Part shown: positions 50,522 through 58,691 of the stretch, piece after piece
How the letters are laid out: each line of letters starts with the position of its first letter
How positions within the stretch are numbered: the first letter of the stretch is position 1
From: Alcanivorax sp. DSM 26293
GTDB taxonomy: Bacteria; Pseudomonadota; Gammaproteobacteria; Pseudomonadales; Alcanivoracaceae
Assembly (NCBI RefSeq): GCF_900107995.1
Contig: NZ_FNUM01000009.1
Coordinates: forward strand, 49,627 to 113,626
Reading direction: 5' to 3'
DNA length: 64,000 nucleotides
The notes under the pieces: generated by a model
Told to the model about the DNA's origin: nothing
What the model saw: only the letters and a program-made list of their open reading frames with translations
Databases searched by the model: none
Made by a program: the position numbers and the translations under genes

Positions 50522-51166
50522 ATGAATGCAATCAGGCAGGTTTTGATTGTGGAAGATCTGCCTGATGTGGCGGATTGGCTGCATACACAGGTATCGAATT
50601 TATTGACTCCGGAAACGGTTGATCAGGTGGCTACTCTGGCGGATGCCAGGCTAAAAATAGCAGCAGGACCCTACGACCTTGCACTGGTTGACTTGGGATT
50701 GCCGGATGGTGATGGCGTAGCCCTGGTGCGCCCTTTTAAGGAAATGAATCGTCATTCACTATGCGTGGTAACGACCATTTTTGATGATGCCGAGCATTTG
50801 TTCGGCTCTTTGCGCGCTGGCGCTGACGGTTACCTGTTGAAAGATGATGCCGAGCCGGAATTTGGCGAGCAGCTAGCAGGCATTCTGGCGGGGCGGCCGC
50901 CTCTTTCTGCCTCTATAGCACGCCGATTACTTGAGCAGTTTCATCCGGATTTCAGTGAAAGAGAGGCGACGCTCACCCGAAGAGAGAGGGATATTCTGAC
51001 CCTGATAGCCAAGGGATTAAGTGTCAAATATGCTGCAGAAAAATTGGGCATTTCCCATTACACGGCTGCAGGTTACATGAAGAATGTGTATGCCAAGTTG
51101 CAGGTGAATACCCGGGCAGAAGCCACTCTCAAGGCGATTCATATGGGTTTGGTGAATCCTTCCTGA
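50522..51166 (+). CDS. NarL/LuxR-type response regulator
   Basis: 214 residues. Receiver domain 1-120: acidic pair Glu11/Asp12, phospho-acceptor Asp57 (LALVDLGLPDGDG), Thr85 and Lys107 (GYLLKDD). LuxR-type HTH 145-210: LTRRERDILTLIAKGLSVKY and AEKLGISHYTAAGYMKNVYA. GGAG 7 bases before the ATG. Divergent from the kinase at 48251, its likely partner. Probable targets are the island's own lipoprotein genes, which share C/G-run palindromes; inference. Confidence 0.92.
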   Translation: MNAIRQVLIVEDLPDVADWLHTQVSNLLTPETVDQVATLADARLKIAAGPYDLALVDLGLPDGDGVALVRPFKEMNRHSLCVVTTIFDDAEHLFGSLRAGADGYLLKDDAEPEFGEQLAGILAGRPPLSASIARRLLEQFHPDFSEREATLTRRERDILTLIAKGLSVKYAAEKLGISHYTAAGYMKNVYAKLQVNTRAEATLKAIHMGLVNPS

Positions 51167-51188
51167 TCCGTTGTTGTTATTGGTTCTA

Positions 51189-51208
51189 TACCCCCGTGTT
51201 TGAGGGGT
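51189..51208. promoter_or_regulatory. TACCCC/GGGGT palindrome before lipoprotein B
   Basis: TACCCCC-GTGTTTGA-GGGGT. The halves resemble NarL-family heptamers (TACCCCT-like), although the spacing differs from the classic 7-2-7. Confidence 0.45.
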
Positions 51209-51273
51209 GCTGAAAATTTCCTGTCAGCCCTATGATGTTGAAATCGTTTCATCAATCAGCGTGGGTATCGGGT

Positions 51274-53802
51274 ATGAAGACAGGAATAGGGACGTTCATT
51301 TTTCATGCGGTGCTGCTGGGTATTGTCCTGGCGGTCACTGGCTGTGGTGGTGACAGCAGCAGTAATCGCAGTGGCTCGGGGGGCGAAAATCCCCCCATAC
51401 CCTCCTCTTCCAGCCTCACCGGTACCGCGGCAATAGGTGCCGCTATTCAGGCCGGAACCGTAAACGCTGAATGTGTCGACGGTAGTGGATTTGCCTCCAC
51501 CGTCATCACCAATGCTGATGGATCATGGACGGGCAACATTGCCAGCACAGCGCTGCCTTGTGTATTAACTGTTACTGGCGGGACGCCATCGGTGACCTTG
51601 CGCAGCTATGCCAGTCAACCGGGCACTATTAATATCACCCCGATCACCGATATGGTGCTGGCACTTACTACCGGCCTGGCGGACGGTAGCTGGATCGCCA
51701 AACCGGCCAACTGGCCAGATGCCAGCACCATTGCCAGCAAGAAAACCGAGCTGCTCACCGCCATGACCAATGCCGGTTTTGTGCTGCCTGGTGGGGATCC
51801 GTTCAGCACAGAACTGGTGATTGGCGATGCCTGGGACCAGGTTCTGGATGCAATCCAGGAGGCCATTGATGATGACCCCTCCATTGCCGATTACAGCGCC
51901 CTGTTGAACCTGGTGAAAGACGGTAACCTGAACCAGTTCCCGGACGCCCCGAAAAAGGAAGAACCGGTAGACCCTGAACTGCCAGTGAACCTGGATGTGC
52001 TGACGGATTATGCCGGTACCTATACGGTAATCGGCACCGGCGAGGGCAACCCCGGCTACTGCGCAAGCTGTGGCACCGCCACCCGTGATCATGAGCGTGG
52101 CACCGTCACGATTTCAGCCCAGGGCGATATTGATTTTGATACCGGAACCAGCTTTGTCGTTGCCGACATTGTTGCCATTTACGATCGCAAGAGCGTCGAG
52201 GCGGATCGTCGGGTGGCTGTGAACTATGGTCAGTCAGATAGCGATGAGCGGGTCCGGCTATATCTCAATGCGGATCTTGAAGTCATCGAAATCATCCATG
52301 ATGACGGTGCCGGCGCCACCACGCGTGCCTTGATTCAGGAAGAGAACACCGATCCGGTGCCAGAGCCAGGCGCAGAGTTGCTCGATATGCGTAACGGGGT
52401 TGCCATTATGCATGACGGAAAGATCTGGGCCATGGAGCAACCCTTTATTGAATCGTTCATGGCAACCACCGCCAAGCGTCAGATCCGCGCTCACAACTAT
52501 GACAGTGATTTCAACACCATTGATAGCAAACCGTTTAATGGTGATGATCTGATCTGGGTCCAGGTGAACGTGGCCCATGGCGCCTTGGGGACCCAGTTGT
52601 GCAGCGCCAGCACGGGAGTGTCCTTGCTGACGGTTGACTATGCCGCCACGCCGCCGCTTCAGAAAATCTGGACTGCGACCGAATGCGAACTGGATGTGGA
52701 TTACCACTTTAGCAACGGCGCCACGGAAGGACACATCATCAGTGCCACCCTGGGCAACGACAAGGATGATGAGCAGATCACTCTGGGCGGTGGCCAGTTC
52801 CGAATCTTTATTCACACCGGTACCGAAGGCGAAGCGCCGGCCCTGGCGGACGAGATTCGTTGGGACATGACGATTGATAGTGGTACCCGTGAGATGCGCT
52901 CCGGGCATTTCCTGGGTGGCCGGCCCCTGCTGGATGGCTCCCATCCGGACCATGCGCTGAAATTCCAACTGCAGGCCGGCAGCAACAACAACCCGGCGGC
53001 GGGCCAATACAGCTGCGACGATGGTGACACCGAAGTGACCCTGAAGATGGGCTGGATCACCGTCAGCGATCCCCTGTTCAAGTTCCAGAGTGCCAACGGG
53101 GGTAATTGCACCGTTACCATCGAACAAAATGCCGGGCGCAAGTATATCGGTTCGTACACCGCTACCCTGATGGGGCCCAGCAACGGAAGTGGTGCTGCCT
53201 TTGGCTCCGGCCTGGGAACAGGCGATATCGAACTGCCGGAAGCGGAGCGGACCCTGGTTGTACACGGCAAGTTCCGCAACTTCACTACCCAGACCTTCCA
53301 TGCCGCCAATAACGGTGACGATGGTGCGCTGGGCAGTGAGGCGCAGGGCATCAGCATGACCATCGATGAGGGCAGCACCCATTTTGTGGCCGGTGAGCGG
53401 TTCCTATTGGCATCGGAGGTCTCTTCCAACGGCACCAATGGCTTCTTCTTCCGCCTGTTTGATGATCTGGAATCCCCAAACAACCAGATGCGGATGGTGT
53501 GGTCCAATATTCCCATGCAGGTCGGCAGCTTTACCTGCAACACGGATGTGGGCGGTCTGAAACCGACCATGACGATCTCTACCCCCGCGGATATTCCGTA
53601 CGGTGCCACCTATACTCAATCAGGCACACAGAATCTGTCTGAAGGGGCGTCTTGCACTATCAATGTCACCAGTGTCAGTGACGGAATGGTAGAGGGGAGC
53701 TATATCGCCACGCTGGTAGCCAGGAATATAGCACCCGTTTTGCCGGGTAACGATAATTCAATCTCGTTGTCAGGCGAGTTTCGCTATCCCTACACCCCCT
53801 GA
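51274..53802 (+). CDS. Large lipoprotein B (paralogue of the one at 45041)
   Basis: 842 residues from ATG 51274, which places Cys24 in lipobox AVTGC; ATG 51232 or 51235 would lengthen the leader by 13-14 residues and neither start has a strong ribosome site. Residues about 45-370 parallel lipoprotein A: LTGTAAIGAAI, LPCVLTVTGGTP, GYCASCG near 260, AQGDIDFD, DIVAIYDRK, SDSDERVRLYLN. The rest is unique and contains two similar Cys-paired units near the end (GQYSCDD...GSYTATL and GSFTCNT...GSYIATL, each closing with a GxFR strand). Likely surface exposed. Follows the response regulator by 107 bp. Ends at a terminator shared with the lyase gene. Confidence 0.85.
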   Translation: MKTGIGTFIFHAVLLGIVLAVTGCGGDSSSNRSGSGGENPPIPSSSSLTGTAAIGAAIQAGTVNAECVDGSGFASTVITNADGSWTGNIASTALPCVLTVTGGTPSVTLRSYASQPGTINITPITDMVLALTTGLADGSWIAKPANWPDASTIASKKTELLTAMTNAGFVLPGGDPFSTELVIGDAWDQVLDAIQEAIDDDPSIADYSALLNLVKDGNLNQFPDAPKKEEPVDPELPVNLDVLTDYAGTYTVIGTGEGNPGYCASCGTATRDHERGTVTISAQGDIDFDTGTSFVVADIVAIYDRKSVEADRRVAVNYGQSDSDERVRLYLNADLEVIEIIHDDGAGATTRALIQEENTDPVPEPGAELLDMRNGVAIMHDGKIWAMEQPFIESFMATTAKRQIRAHNYDSDFNTIDSKPFNGDDLIWVQVNVAHGALGTQLCSASTGVSLLTVDYAATPPLQKIWTATECELDVDYHFSNGATEGHIISATLGNDKDDEQITLGGGQFRIFIHTGTEGEAPALADEIRWDMTIDSGTREMRSGHFLGGRPLLDGSHPDHALKFQLQAGSNNNPAAGQYSCDDGDTEVTLKMGWITVSDPLFKFQSANGGNCTVTIEQNAGRKYIGSYTATLMGPSNGSGAAFGSGLGTGDIELPEAERTLVVHGKFRNFTTQTFHAANNGDDGALGSEAQGISMTIDEGSTHFVAGERFLLASEVSSNGTNGFFFRLFDDLESPNNQMRMVWSNIPMQVGSFTCNTDVGGLKPTMTISTPADIPYGATYTQSGTQNLSEGASCTINVTSVSDGMVEGSYIATLVARNIAPVLPGNDNSISLSGEFRYPYTP

Positions 53803-53820
53803 AAAGCAAGGTAAGGACTC

Positions 53821-53858
53821 AAAAAATGCCGGGCATTCATACTGCCCGGCGTTTTTTA
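53821..53858. terminator. Bidirectional terminator after lipoprotein B
   Basis: AAAAAATGCCGGGC / GCCCGGCGTTTTTT; serves lipoprotein B and, on the other strand, the HMG-CoA lyase gene. Confidence 0.92.
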
Positions 53859-53882
53859 CAAAGGGTTCGGTGCGAATTTTTT

Positions 53883-53947
53883 GATTACCACAGGCAGGGC
53901 GTCTTGCCCTGTTTTTCCTGGGAGGCCATCCAGTCGAGAATGCGCCC
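53883..53947. repeat. Right direct repeat of the island (3' end of HMG-CoA lyase)
   Basis: Identical over 65 bases to 44888-44952. Here it is part of the intact lyase gene. Confidence 0.95.
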
Positions 53948-54820
53948 ACCCAGGGGACGCTGGGTGGCTTCGGCGGCCAGCGCCACTGCTTCACGCAGCC
54001 CTTCAATATTGATACCGGTATTCAGCCCACAGCTTTCCAGCAGGTAGACCAGGTCTTCGGTGGCCATATTGCCGGTGGCGCCCGGCGCAAAGGGGCAACC
54101 GCCCAGCCCGCCCACGGAGGCGTCAAATTTCCTCACCCCCAGATCGGCCGCTTCCCAGGCCATGGCAGCGGCCAGGCCGCGGGTGTCGTGCAGGTGCACA
54201 TAAAAGCGCTCTGCACCGATGTCGCGAATCAGTGGCGCCATGATGGCTTTCATCTGTTGCGGGTTGCCGGCGCCGATGGTGTCGGCAATGGCCACCTCGT
54301 CACTGCCGGCGGTGAACATGCGCTCGGCCAGCTGCCGGGGCAGGCTCTCCGGCACCGGGCCGTCGTAGGGGCAGGCGAAGGCGCCGGAGATATAAGTGCG
54401 CGTGGCAATGCCGTCTTCCCTGGCGGCCTGGATGATCGTCTCGCAGCTCTGCGCCGCCTGCTCCAGGCTCATGCGCAGGTTGCGCTCGTTGAAGGAATCC
54501 GTGGTGGACAGCACCAGCGCCACCGTGGGGTAGCCCGCCTCCCTGGCCAGCTGATAGCCCTTCAGGTTGGGGACCAGGGCGGTGTAGTGCAGATGCTCTC
54601 CCTGCGGCAGCAAGGGCGTCAGGGCCGCGGCGTCGGCCATTTGCGGAATGGCCTTGGGGCTGACAAAGCTCACCGGTTCCAGGTAGCGCATGCCCGCATC
54701 CACCAGCAGCCGGGCCAGTCGGGCCTTGGTGTCCGTGTCCACGGTAACCGGTTGATTCTGCAGGCCGTCACGAAGGCCAACTTCGTTGATGATTGCCGTG
54801 TCTGCCATTTGCGTTGCCAT
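53885..54820 (-). CDS. Hydroxymethylglutaryl-CoA lyase
   Basis: 311 residues. N-terminal metal/substrate motif INEVGLRDGLQNQ, mid-barrel FVSPKAIPQMAD, and the catalytic loop GGLGGCPFAPGATGN with its active Cys; HLHDTRGLA provides the metal histidines. It splits HMG-CoA into acetoacetate and acetyl-CoA in leucine breakdown or ketone metabolism. The start at 54820 (MATQMADTAI) is followed by a second ATG at 54808. Its last 21 codons are duplicated at 44888. Stands alone: no other leucine-catabolism gene is adjacent. Confidence 0.95.
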   Translation of the reverse strand: MATQMADTAIINEVGLRDGLQNQPVTVDTDTKARLARLLVDAGMRYLEPVSFVSPKAIPQMADAAALTPLLPQGEHLHYTALVPNLKGYQLAREAGYPTVALVLSTTDSFNERNLRMSLEQAAQSCETIIQAAREDGIATRTYISGAFACPYDGPVPESLPRQLAERMFTAGSDEVAIADTIGAGNPQQMKAIMAPLIRDIGAERFYVHLHDTRGLAAAMAWEAADLGVRKFDASVGGLGGCPFAPGATGNMATEDLVYLLESCGLNTGINIEGLREAVALAAEATQRPLGGRILDWMASQEKQGKTPCLW

Positions 54821-54972
54821 GCTGCCGATAAAAGGGGCAGACAGTTTGCCACTGTCACCGGTCCAGCGCGAATGTCCAGAACTGACAGGTTCTTGGTGGT
54901 TTTGGTTTTCAGTTCCCGGCCAGCCTGTGGCAACAATGGCATCCGAATTCTAACAACAATCAGGAGCCAACC

Positions 54973-55599
54973 ATGAGCAGCCTGCCGGAGTGTGCCATGC
55001 TCAAGCATGTGCACCACAGTGCCTACCGTTGCCGCGATGCGGAGCAGACCCGCTGGTTTTACGAGGACGTGCTGGGTTTGCCGCTGACCCTGGCCATGGT
55101 CTTCGACGAGGAGCCGGGTACCGGGCGCAAGATCGACTACATGCACCTGTTCTTCAAGATGGGTGACGACAACTTCATCGCCTTTTTCGACGCCCCGGAA
55201 GGGGCCGATGAAAAACTGTTCCGCGCACGCAGCGCCTTCGACCTGCACCTGGCTTTTGAAGTGGACACCCGGGAAGAGCTTAAAGCCTGGCGTCGTCGCA
55301 TCAATCAGGCCGGTCGCCCCTGCTTTGGGCCCATCGACCACGAGTTCATTCACTCCATTTATTTCTTTGACCCCAACGGCATTCCCCTGGAAATCACCAT
55401 CAAGGATCCGGACTACGAGGCGGTGGTGGCCAAGGATGCCGCCAACGCTCACCGCGTGCTCAAGGAATGGACCGAAAAAACCCGGGCCCTGAAAGAGCGC
55501 AATTTCGGTGCTGCCGCCCTGGACCTGCGCGGCATCGACATGAGCAAAACGGATTTCTCAAAGATCAAGAACCCCAGCGACAAGGATGCGCAGCAATGA
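54973..55599 (+). CDS. VOC superfamily protein (glyoxalase/dioxygenase fold)
   Basis: 208 residues from ATG 54973 (CAGGAGC upstream). VOC motifs: KHVHHSAYRCRDAEQTRWFYEDVLG at the N-terminus (shown as KHVHHSAYRCRD and RWFYEDVLGLP), FDLHLAFEV, and IYFFDPNGIPLEIT with the metal Glu. His, His and Glu would form the metal site of a lyase or extradiol dioxygenase. Stop overlaps the next start by 4 bases (ATGA), so it acts with the hydrolase downstream. Substrate unknown. Confidence 0.88.
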   Translation: MSSLPECAMLKHVHHSAYRCRDAEQTRWFYEDVLGLPLTLAMVFDEEPGTGRKIDYMHLFFKMGDDNFIAFFDAPEGADEKLFRARSAFDLHLAFEVDTREELKAWRRRINQAGRPCFGPIDHEFIHSIYFFDPNGIPLEITIKDPDYEAVVAKDAANAHRVLKEWTEKTRALKERNFGAAALDLRGIDMSKTDFSKIKNPSDKDAQQ

Positions 55600-56759
55600 G
55601 CAAGCACTATGACCGTACCCCCTATCTGGTCACCTTCAGTGAACAATCCCGTTTCAAGGACACCTATGCGGGCCCCATGGATCTGGTGGCCCTGGAGTCC
55701 CACCTGCTGACACCCAAAAGCGGACCCGGCAAGACGGTGGTGATTTTCATGCACCCGGTGGGCGGTGGCGCCTACCTGCCCATGGTGTCGGCGCTGGCGA
55801 AAGCCGGGGTGTCGGTGATCTATTGCAACAGCCGCTATCGGGGCGCCGATAGCGCCTTGCTGATGGAGAAAGTGGTGGCCGATCTTGGCGCCTGCGTGCG
55901 TGATGCCAAAGAGCGGTTGGGTTTTGAAACAGTGGTATTGGCGGGCTGGTCCGGCGGCGGCTCCCTGAGTCTGCTTTACCAGGCGGAAGCGGAAGATCCG
56001 CAGATCACCGACACCCCGGCGGGAGACCCCTACGACCTGACGGCCCGGAAGCTGATCCCCGCAGACGGCATCATGCTGCTCGCCGCCCATGTGTCCCGGG
56101 CTATTACCATGACTGAATGGTTGGACCCGTCCGTGCTGGATGAAAGCGATCCGGAGCAGCGGGACCAGGAGCTGGATATTTATCATCCGGACTGCCCCAA
56201 CCAGCCGCCCTACAGCGAGGCGTTCGTGGCCCGGTTCCGCCAGGCCCAGATCGACCGCAACCGGCGCATTACCGGCTGGGTGAAAGAGAAACTGGCGGAT
56301 TTTCGGAACCGCGGCCTGCCCAACGAGGAATACGGCTTTATCGTCCACCGCACCATGTGCGACGTCCGTTGGCTGGACCCGCAGCAGGACCCCAATGAGC
56401 GCCCCCCAGGGACCTGTTATCTGGGCGACCCGCGAACCGTAAACAACGGTCCGGTGGCCCTGGCCCGTTTCAACACCCTGCGTGGCTGGCTGAGCCAGTG
56501 GAGCTACGACGATTCCCGCGCCAACGGGCCGGCCTGTGCCGGTCGCATCCGTGTGCCCGCCCTGGTGATTGGTAACACCGCAGACAATGCCTGTACCCCC
56601 AGCCATACCCGCCGGCTGTTCGACGGGTTCCAATCAGGGCAGGCCACCCTGTGTGAGGTGGCCGGGGCCAATCACTATTACTTCGGCCAGAACGACAAAC
56701 TGGCCGAAGCGGTGGCGCACTGCACCACCTGGCTGCAAGAGCAGGGCCTGCTTGCCTAG
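55596..56759 (+). CDS. Alpha/beta hydrolase
   Basis: 387 residues from ATG 55596, overlapping the VOC stop by 4 bases with AAGGA upstream. VVIFMHPVGGGAYLP supplies the oxyanion HP-G region, the nucleophile elbow is GWSGGGS, and the His lies near the C-terminus in VAGANHYYFG. A cap insert occupies about 150-290. With the VOC protein it could cleave a ring-opened or acyl compound; inference. Substrate unknown. Confidence 0.87.
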   Translation: MSKHYDRTPYLVTFSEQSRFKDTYAGPMDLVALESHLLTPKSGPGKTVVIFMHPVGGGAYLPMVSALAKAGVSVIYCNSRYRGADSALLMEKVVADLGACVRDAKERLGFETVVLAGWSGGGSLSLLYQAEAEDPQITDTPAGDPYDLTARKLIPADGIMLLAAHVSRAITMTEWLDPSVLDESDPEQRDQELDIYHPDCPNQPPYSEAFVARFRQAQIDRNRRITGWVKEKLADFRNRGLPNEEYGFIVHRTMCDVRWLDPQQDPNERPPGTCYLGDPRTVNNGPVALARFNTLRGWLSQWSYDDSRANGPACAGRIRVPALVIGNTADNACTPSHTRRLFDGFQSGQATLCEVAGANHYYFGQNDKLAEAVAHCTTWLQEQGLLA

Positions 56760-56773
56760 CTGAAGAGTGCCGC

Positions 56774-56846
56774 CGTTGGAGCTTTGCTCGCAAAGCGAAA
56801 GCTGGGAGGGATCTCAAACCTTCGCTTTGCGAGCAAAGCTCCAACG
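56774..56846. repeat. REP-like palindrome (GTTGGAGC type)
   Basis: Arms CGTTGGAGCTTTGCTCGCAA and TTGCGAGCAAAGCTCCAACG pair perfectly, GCGAAAG / CTTCGC inside. Confidence 0.9.
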
Positions 56847-56967
56847 GGTGAGATAGCGGCCAATTGTGAATTCTCTTCACGCCTTGTCCGACAGTCATAC
56901 CAGCGGCGCTTCATCCGCCCCGGCACTGGCCTAGCGTCGGTAAAAACAACAACGGAGTAATCACAGG

Positions 56968-57822
56968 ATGGGTTTGATCATTTTTCTTCTGGCACTGGCG
57001 GTGCTCAGCACAGTGTCCATCACCCTGTTGTTCTACCTGTGCTGGTTCTACGACCGACGCAGCTTTCCCGAACAGGCCCAGCTTCCCGATGAGCCGCCGC
57101 TGCGTCTGATACCGACGGTGGTGGGCATCATCAAGGAAGCCGCCAGCCTCACCGTGCTGGTGTTCAGTTATCCGCTGCGGTTGATTCACGATGCATCGCC
57201 GGTGCGCAGCCGCCACCACGGGGAGACCCCGCTGATTCTGGTGCATGGCTACGGCGGCAACAGCGCCAACTTCCTGTTCATGCAATGGCGGTTGAAATGG
57301 CGCGGCTGGGGCAATGTCTACTCGGTGAGCTATACCCCGCCGCACATCAACGCGCGTAAATTGGCCCAGCAGGTCAACGACCATGTGGAGCGGATCCTGG
57401 CGTCCACCGGGGCGGAAAAAGCCCATATTATCTGCCATTCCATGGGCGGGCCGCTGACTCGCTACGCCCTGAAAAACCTGGGCCTGGCCGGCAAGGTAGA
57501 TCGGGTGATCACCCTGGGCAGCCCCCACTATGGTTCGCGGATTGCCGGCCTGTTCCCGGCCCAGGGCTCTGCCGCGCAGATGCGCTACCAGAGTCCCTTT
57601 GTGCAGGAGCTGGCGGAAGGCGGCAGCTGCCCCGGTGGTGCCCGCTTCTTCTCCATCTATTCGAACCTGGATAACTTTGTATTGCCGGTGTCCACCGCCG
57701 TGCTCGACGGCGCCGAAGCCAACATCAATGTGCCCTATCTGGGTCACTGCGCCCTGTTGTACAGCAACCGCGTGCTGGATCAGGTGGAGCGCTGCCTCCT
57801 GGCACCGCGACCAGAACATTGA
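56968..57822 (+). CDS. Membrane-anchored lipase-like alpha/beta hydrolase
   Basis: 284 residues. One N-terminal membrane helix (LIIFLLALAVLSTVSITLLF), then the hydrolase: ILVHGYGGNSANF, elbow CHSMGGPLTRYA with nucleophile Ser, and GHCALLYS near the C-terminus with the His. The arrangement fits triacylglycerol lipases of the LipA/EstA type, here anchored rather than secreted. ATG with an AACGGAG site 18 bases upstream. Probably cleaves lipid esters at the membrane. Confidence 0.85.
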   Translation: MGLIIFLLALAVLSTVSITLLFYLCWFYDRRSFPEQAQLPDEPPLRLIPTVVGIIKEAASLTVLVFSYPLRLIHDASPVRSRHHGETPLILVHGYGGNSANFLFMQWRLKWRGWGNVYSVSYTPPHINARKLAQQVNDHVERILASTGAEKAHIICHSMGGPLTRYALKNLGLAGKVDRVITLGSPHYGSRIAGLFPAQGSAAQMRYQSPFVQELAEGGSCPGGARFFSIYSNLDNFVLPVSTAVLDGAEANINVPYLGHCALLYSNRVLDQVERCLLAPRPEH

Positions 57823-57910
57823 TCTGAAACAGTATTGCGATTCCCGTCGACGAGGATCATGGTTAAAGCAGGAGAACAGAAAACCGTGATGCAACAGAGG
57901 GAGCGAAATC

Positions 57911-58363
57911 ATGAGTGAATACGGTGCAACGGTTGCCTGGCATCTCAAGCCGGGCGCGTCGTTCGATTACGAACACTTCAACCGGGAACACGAATGGACC
58001 TTCGCCGGCGGTGAAGTGGTGCAGGCCTCGGCCTCACCGGATTACTTCGGCAGCGGTAACCGGGTAAGCCCGGACGAGGCGGTCATTGCCGCCACCTCCA
58101 GTTGTCATATGCTCACCTTCCTGTCGGTTGCCGCCAAACAGGGCCTCAAGGTGCTCAGCTACATCGATCAACCTGTTGGCACCGTGGAGAAGACCGCGGA
58201 TGGGCACATGGCCATCACCCGCATCGTGCTGCGCCCGCGGGTGGTGTTCGATGATGGTCAGGAACCGGAGGCCGCCGCCCTGGACAAGCTCCATGCCACG
58301 GCCCACCGCAACTGTTTCGTGGCCAATTCCCTCAAGGCGGAGATTCGCATCGAGCCGCAGTAA
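57911..58363 (+). CDS. OsmC family protein
   Basis: 150 residues. ATSSCHMLTFLSVAAKQGLKV holds the second conserved Cys of OsmC/Ohr proteins, but the first Cys is absent from the usual N-terminal position, so a classical two-Cys peroxidase cycle is doubtful. C-terminal AHRNCFVANSLKAEI is the other family marker and brings a further Cys. A cytosolic detoxification role is likely. GGGAGCGAAATC precedes the ATG. Confidence 0.88.
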   Translation: MSEYGATVAWHLKPGASFDYEHFNREHEWTFAGGEVVQASASPDYFGSGNRVSPDEAVIAATSSCHMLTFLSVAAKQGLKVLSYIDQPVGTVEKTADGHMAITRIVLRPRVVFDDGQEPEAAALDKLHATAHRNCFVANSLKAEIRIEPQ

Positions 58364-58370
58364 GGCAGGA

Positions 58371-58438
58371 GCGAGGGACGAGTTTCGAGTCGCGAAAACC
58401 AAGTCAGGAACCCTGGCGCTTTTCGCTACTCGAAACGG
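58371..58438. repeat. CGAG heptad repeat (degenerate)
   Basis: GCGAGGG, ACGAGTT, TCGAGTC, GCGAAAA (58371-58398) faced by TTTTCGCTACTCGAAAC (58420-58436). It begins 8 bases after the OsmC-gene stop. Confidence 0.75.
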
Positions 58439-58691
58439 GGCTCTCTGAATCTGCCTCTGCCCATAGTCCTGAAGCCATCAGATTCCAGGGGCGAGAAGTG
58501 AGCTTCGACGCCCCGGGTTCCGCCTTTCGGTGCACGTGCCTCCTGCCTCGCGCCCTGATACTGCGGTATACAGCGGACCGGACAGTCACCCTGGGATGAT
58601 GTTGCCTTCACCCTGGGCCGCTAGAATGTGGCCCATTGTTTTGTCACCTTCCGTCTGGGGGTGGCGCCTTGGACCAACAGGACTGTGTGAA
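58439..58691. other. Non-coding stretch before the acyl-CoA dehydrogenase
   Basis: No supported gene. Small open frames here lack ribosome sites and family similarity. It presumably holds the promoter of the gene at 58692; no clear box seen. Confidence 0.5.
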
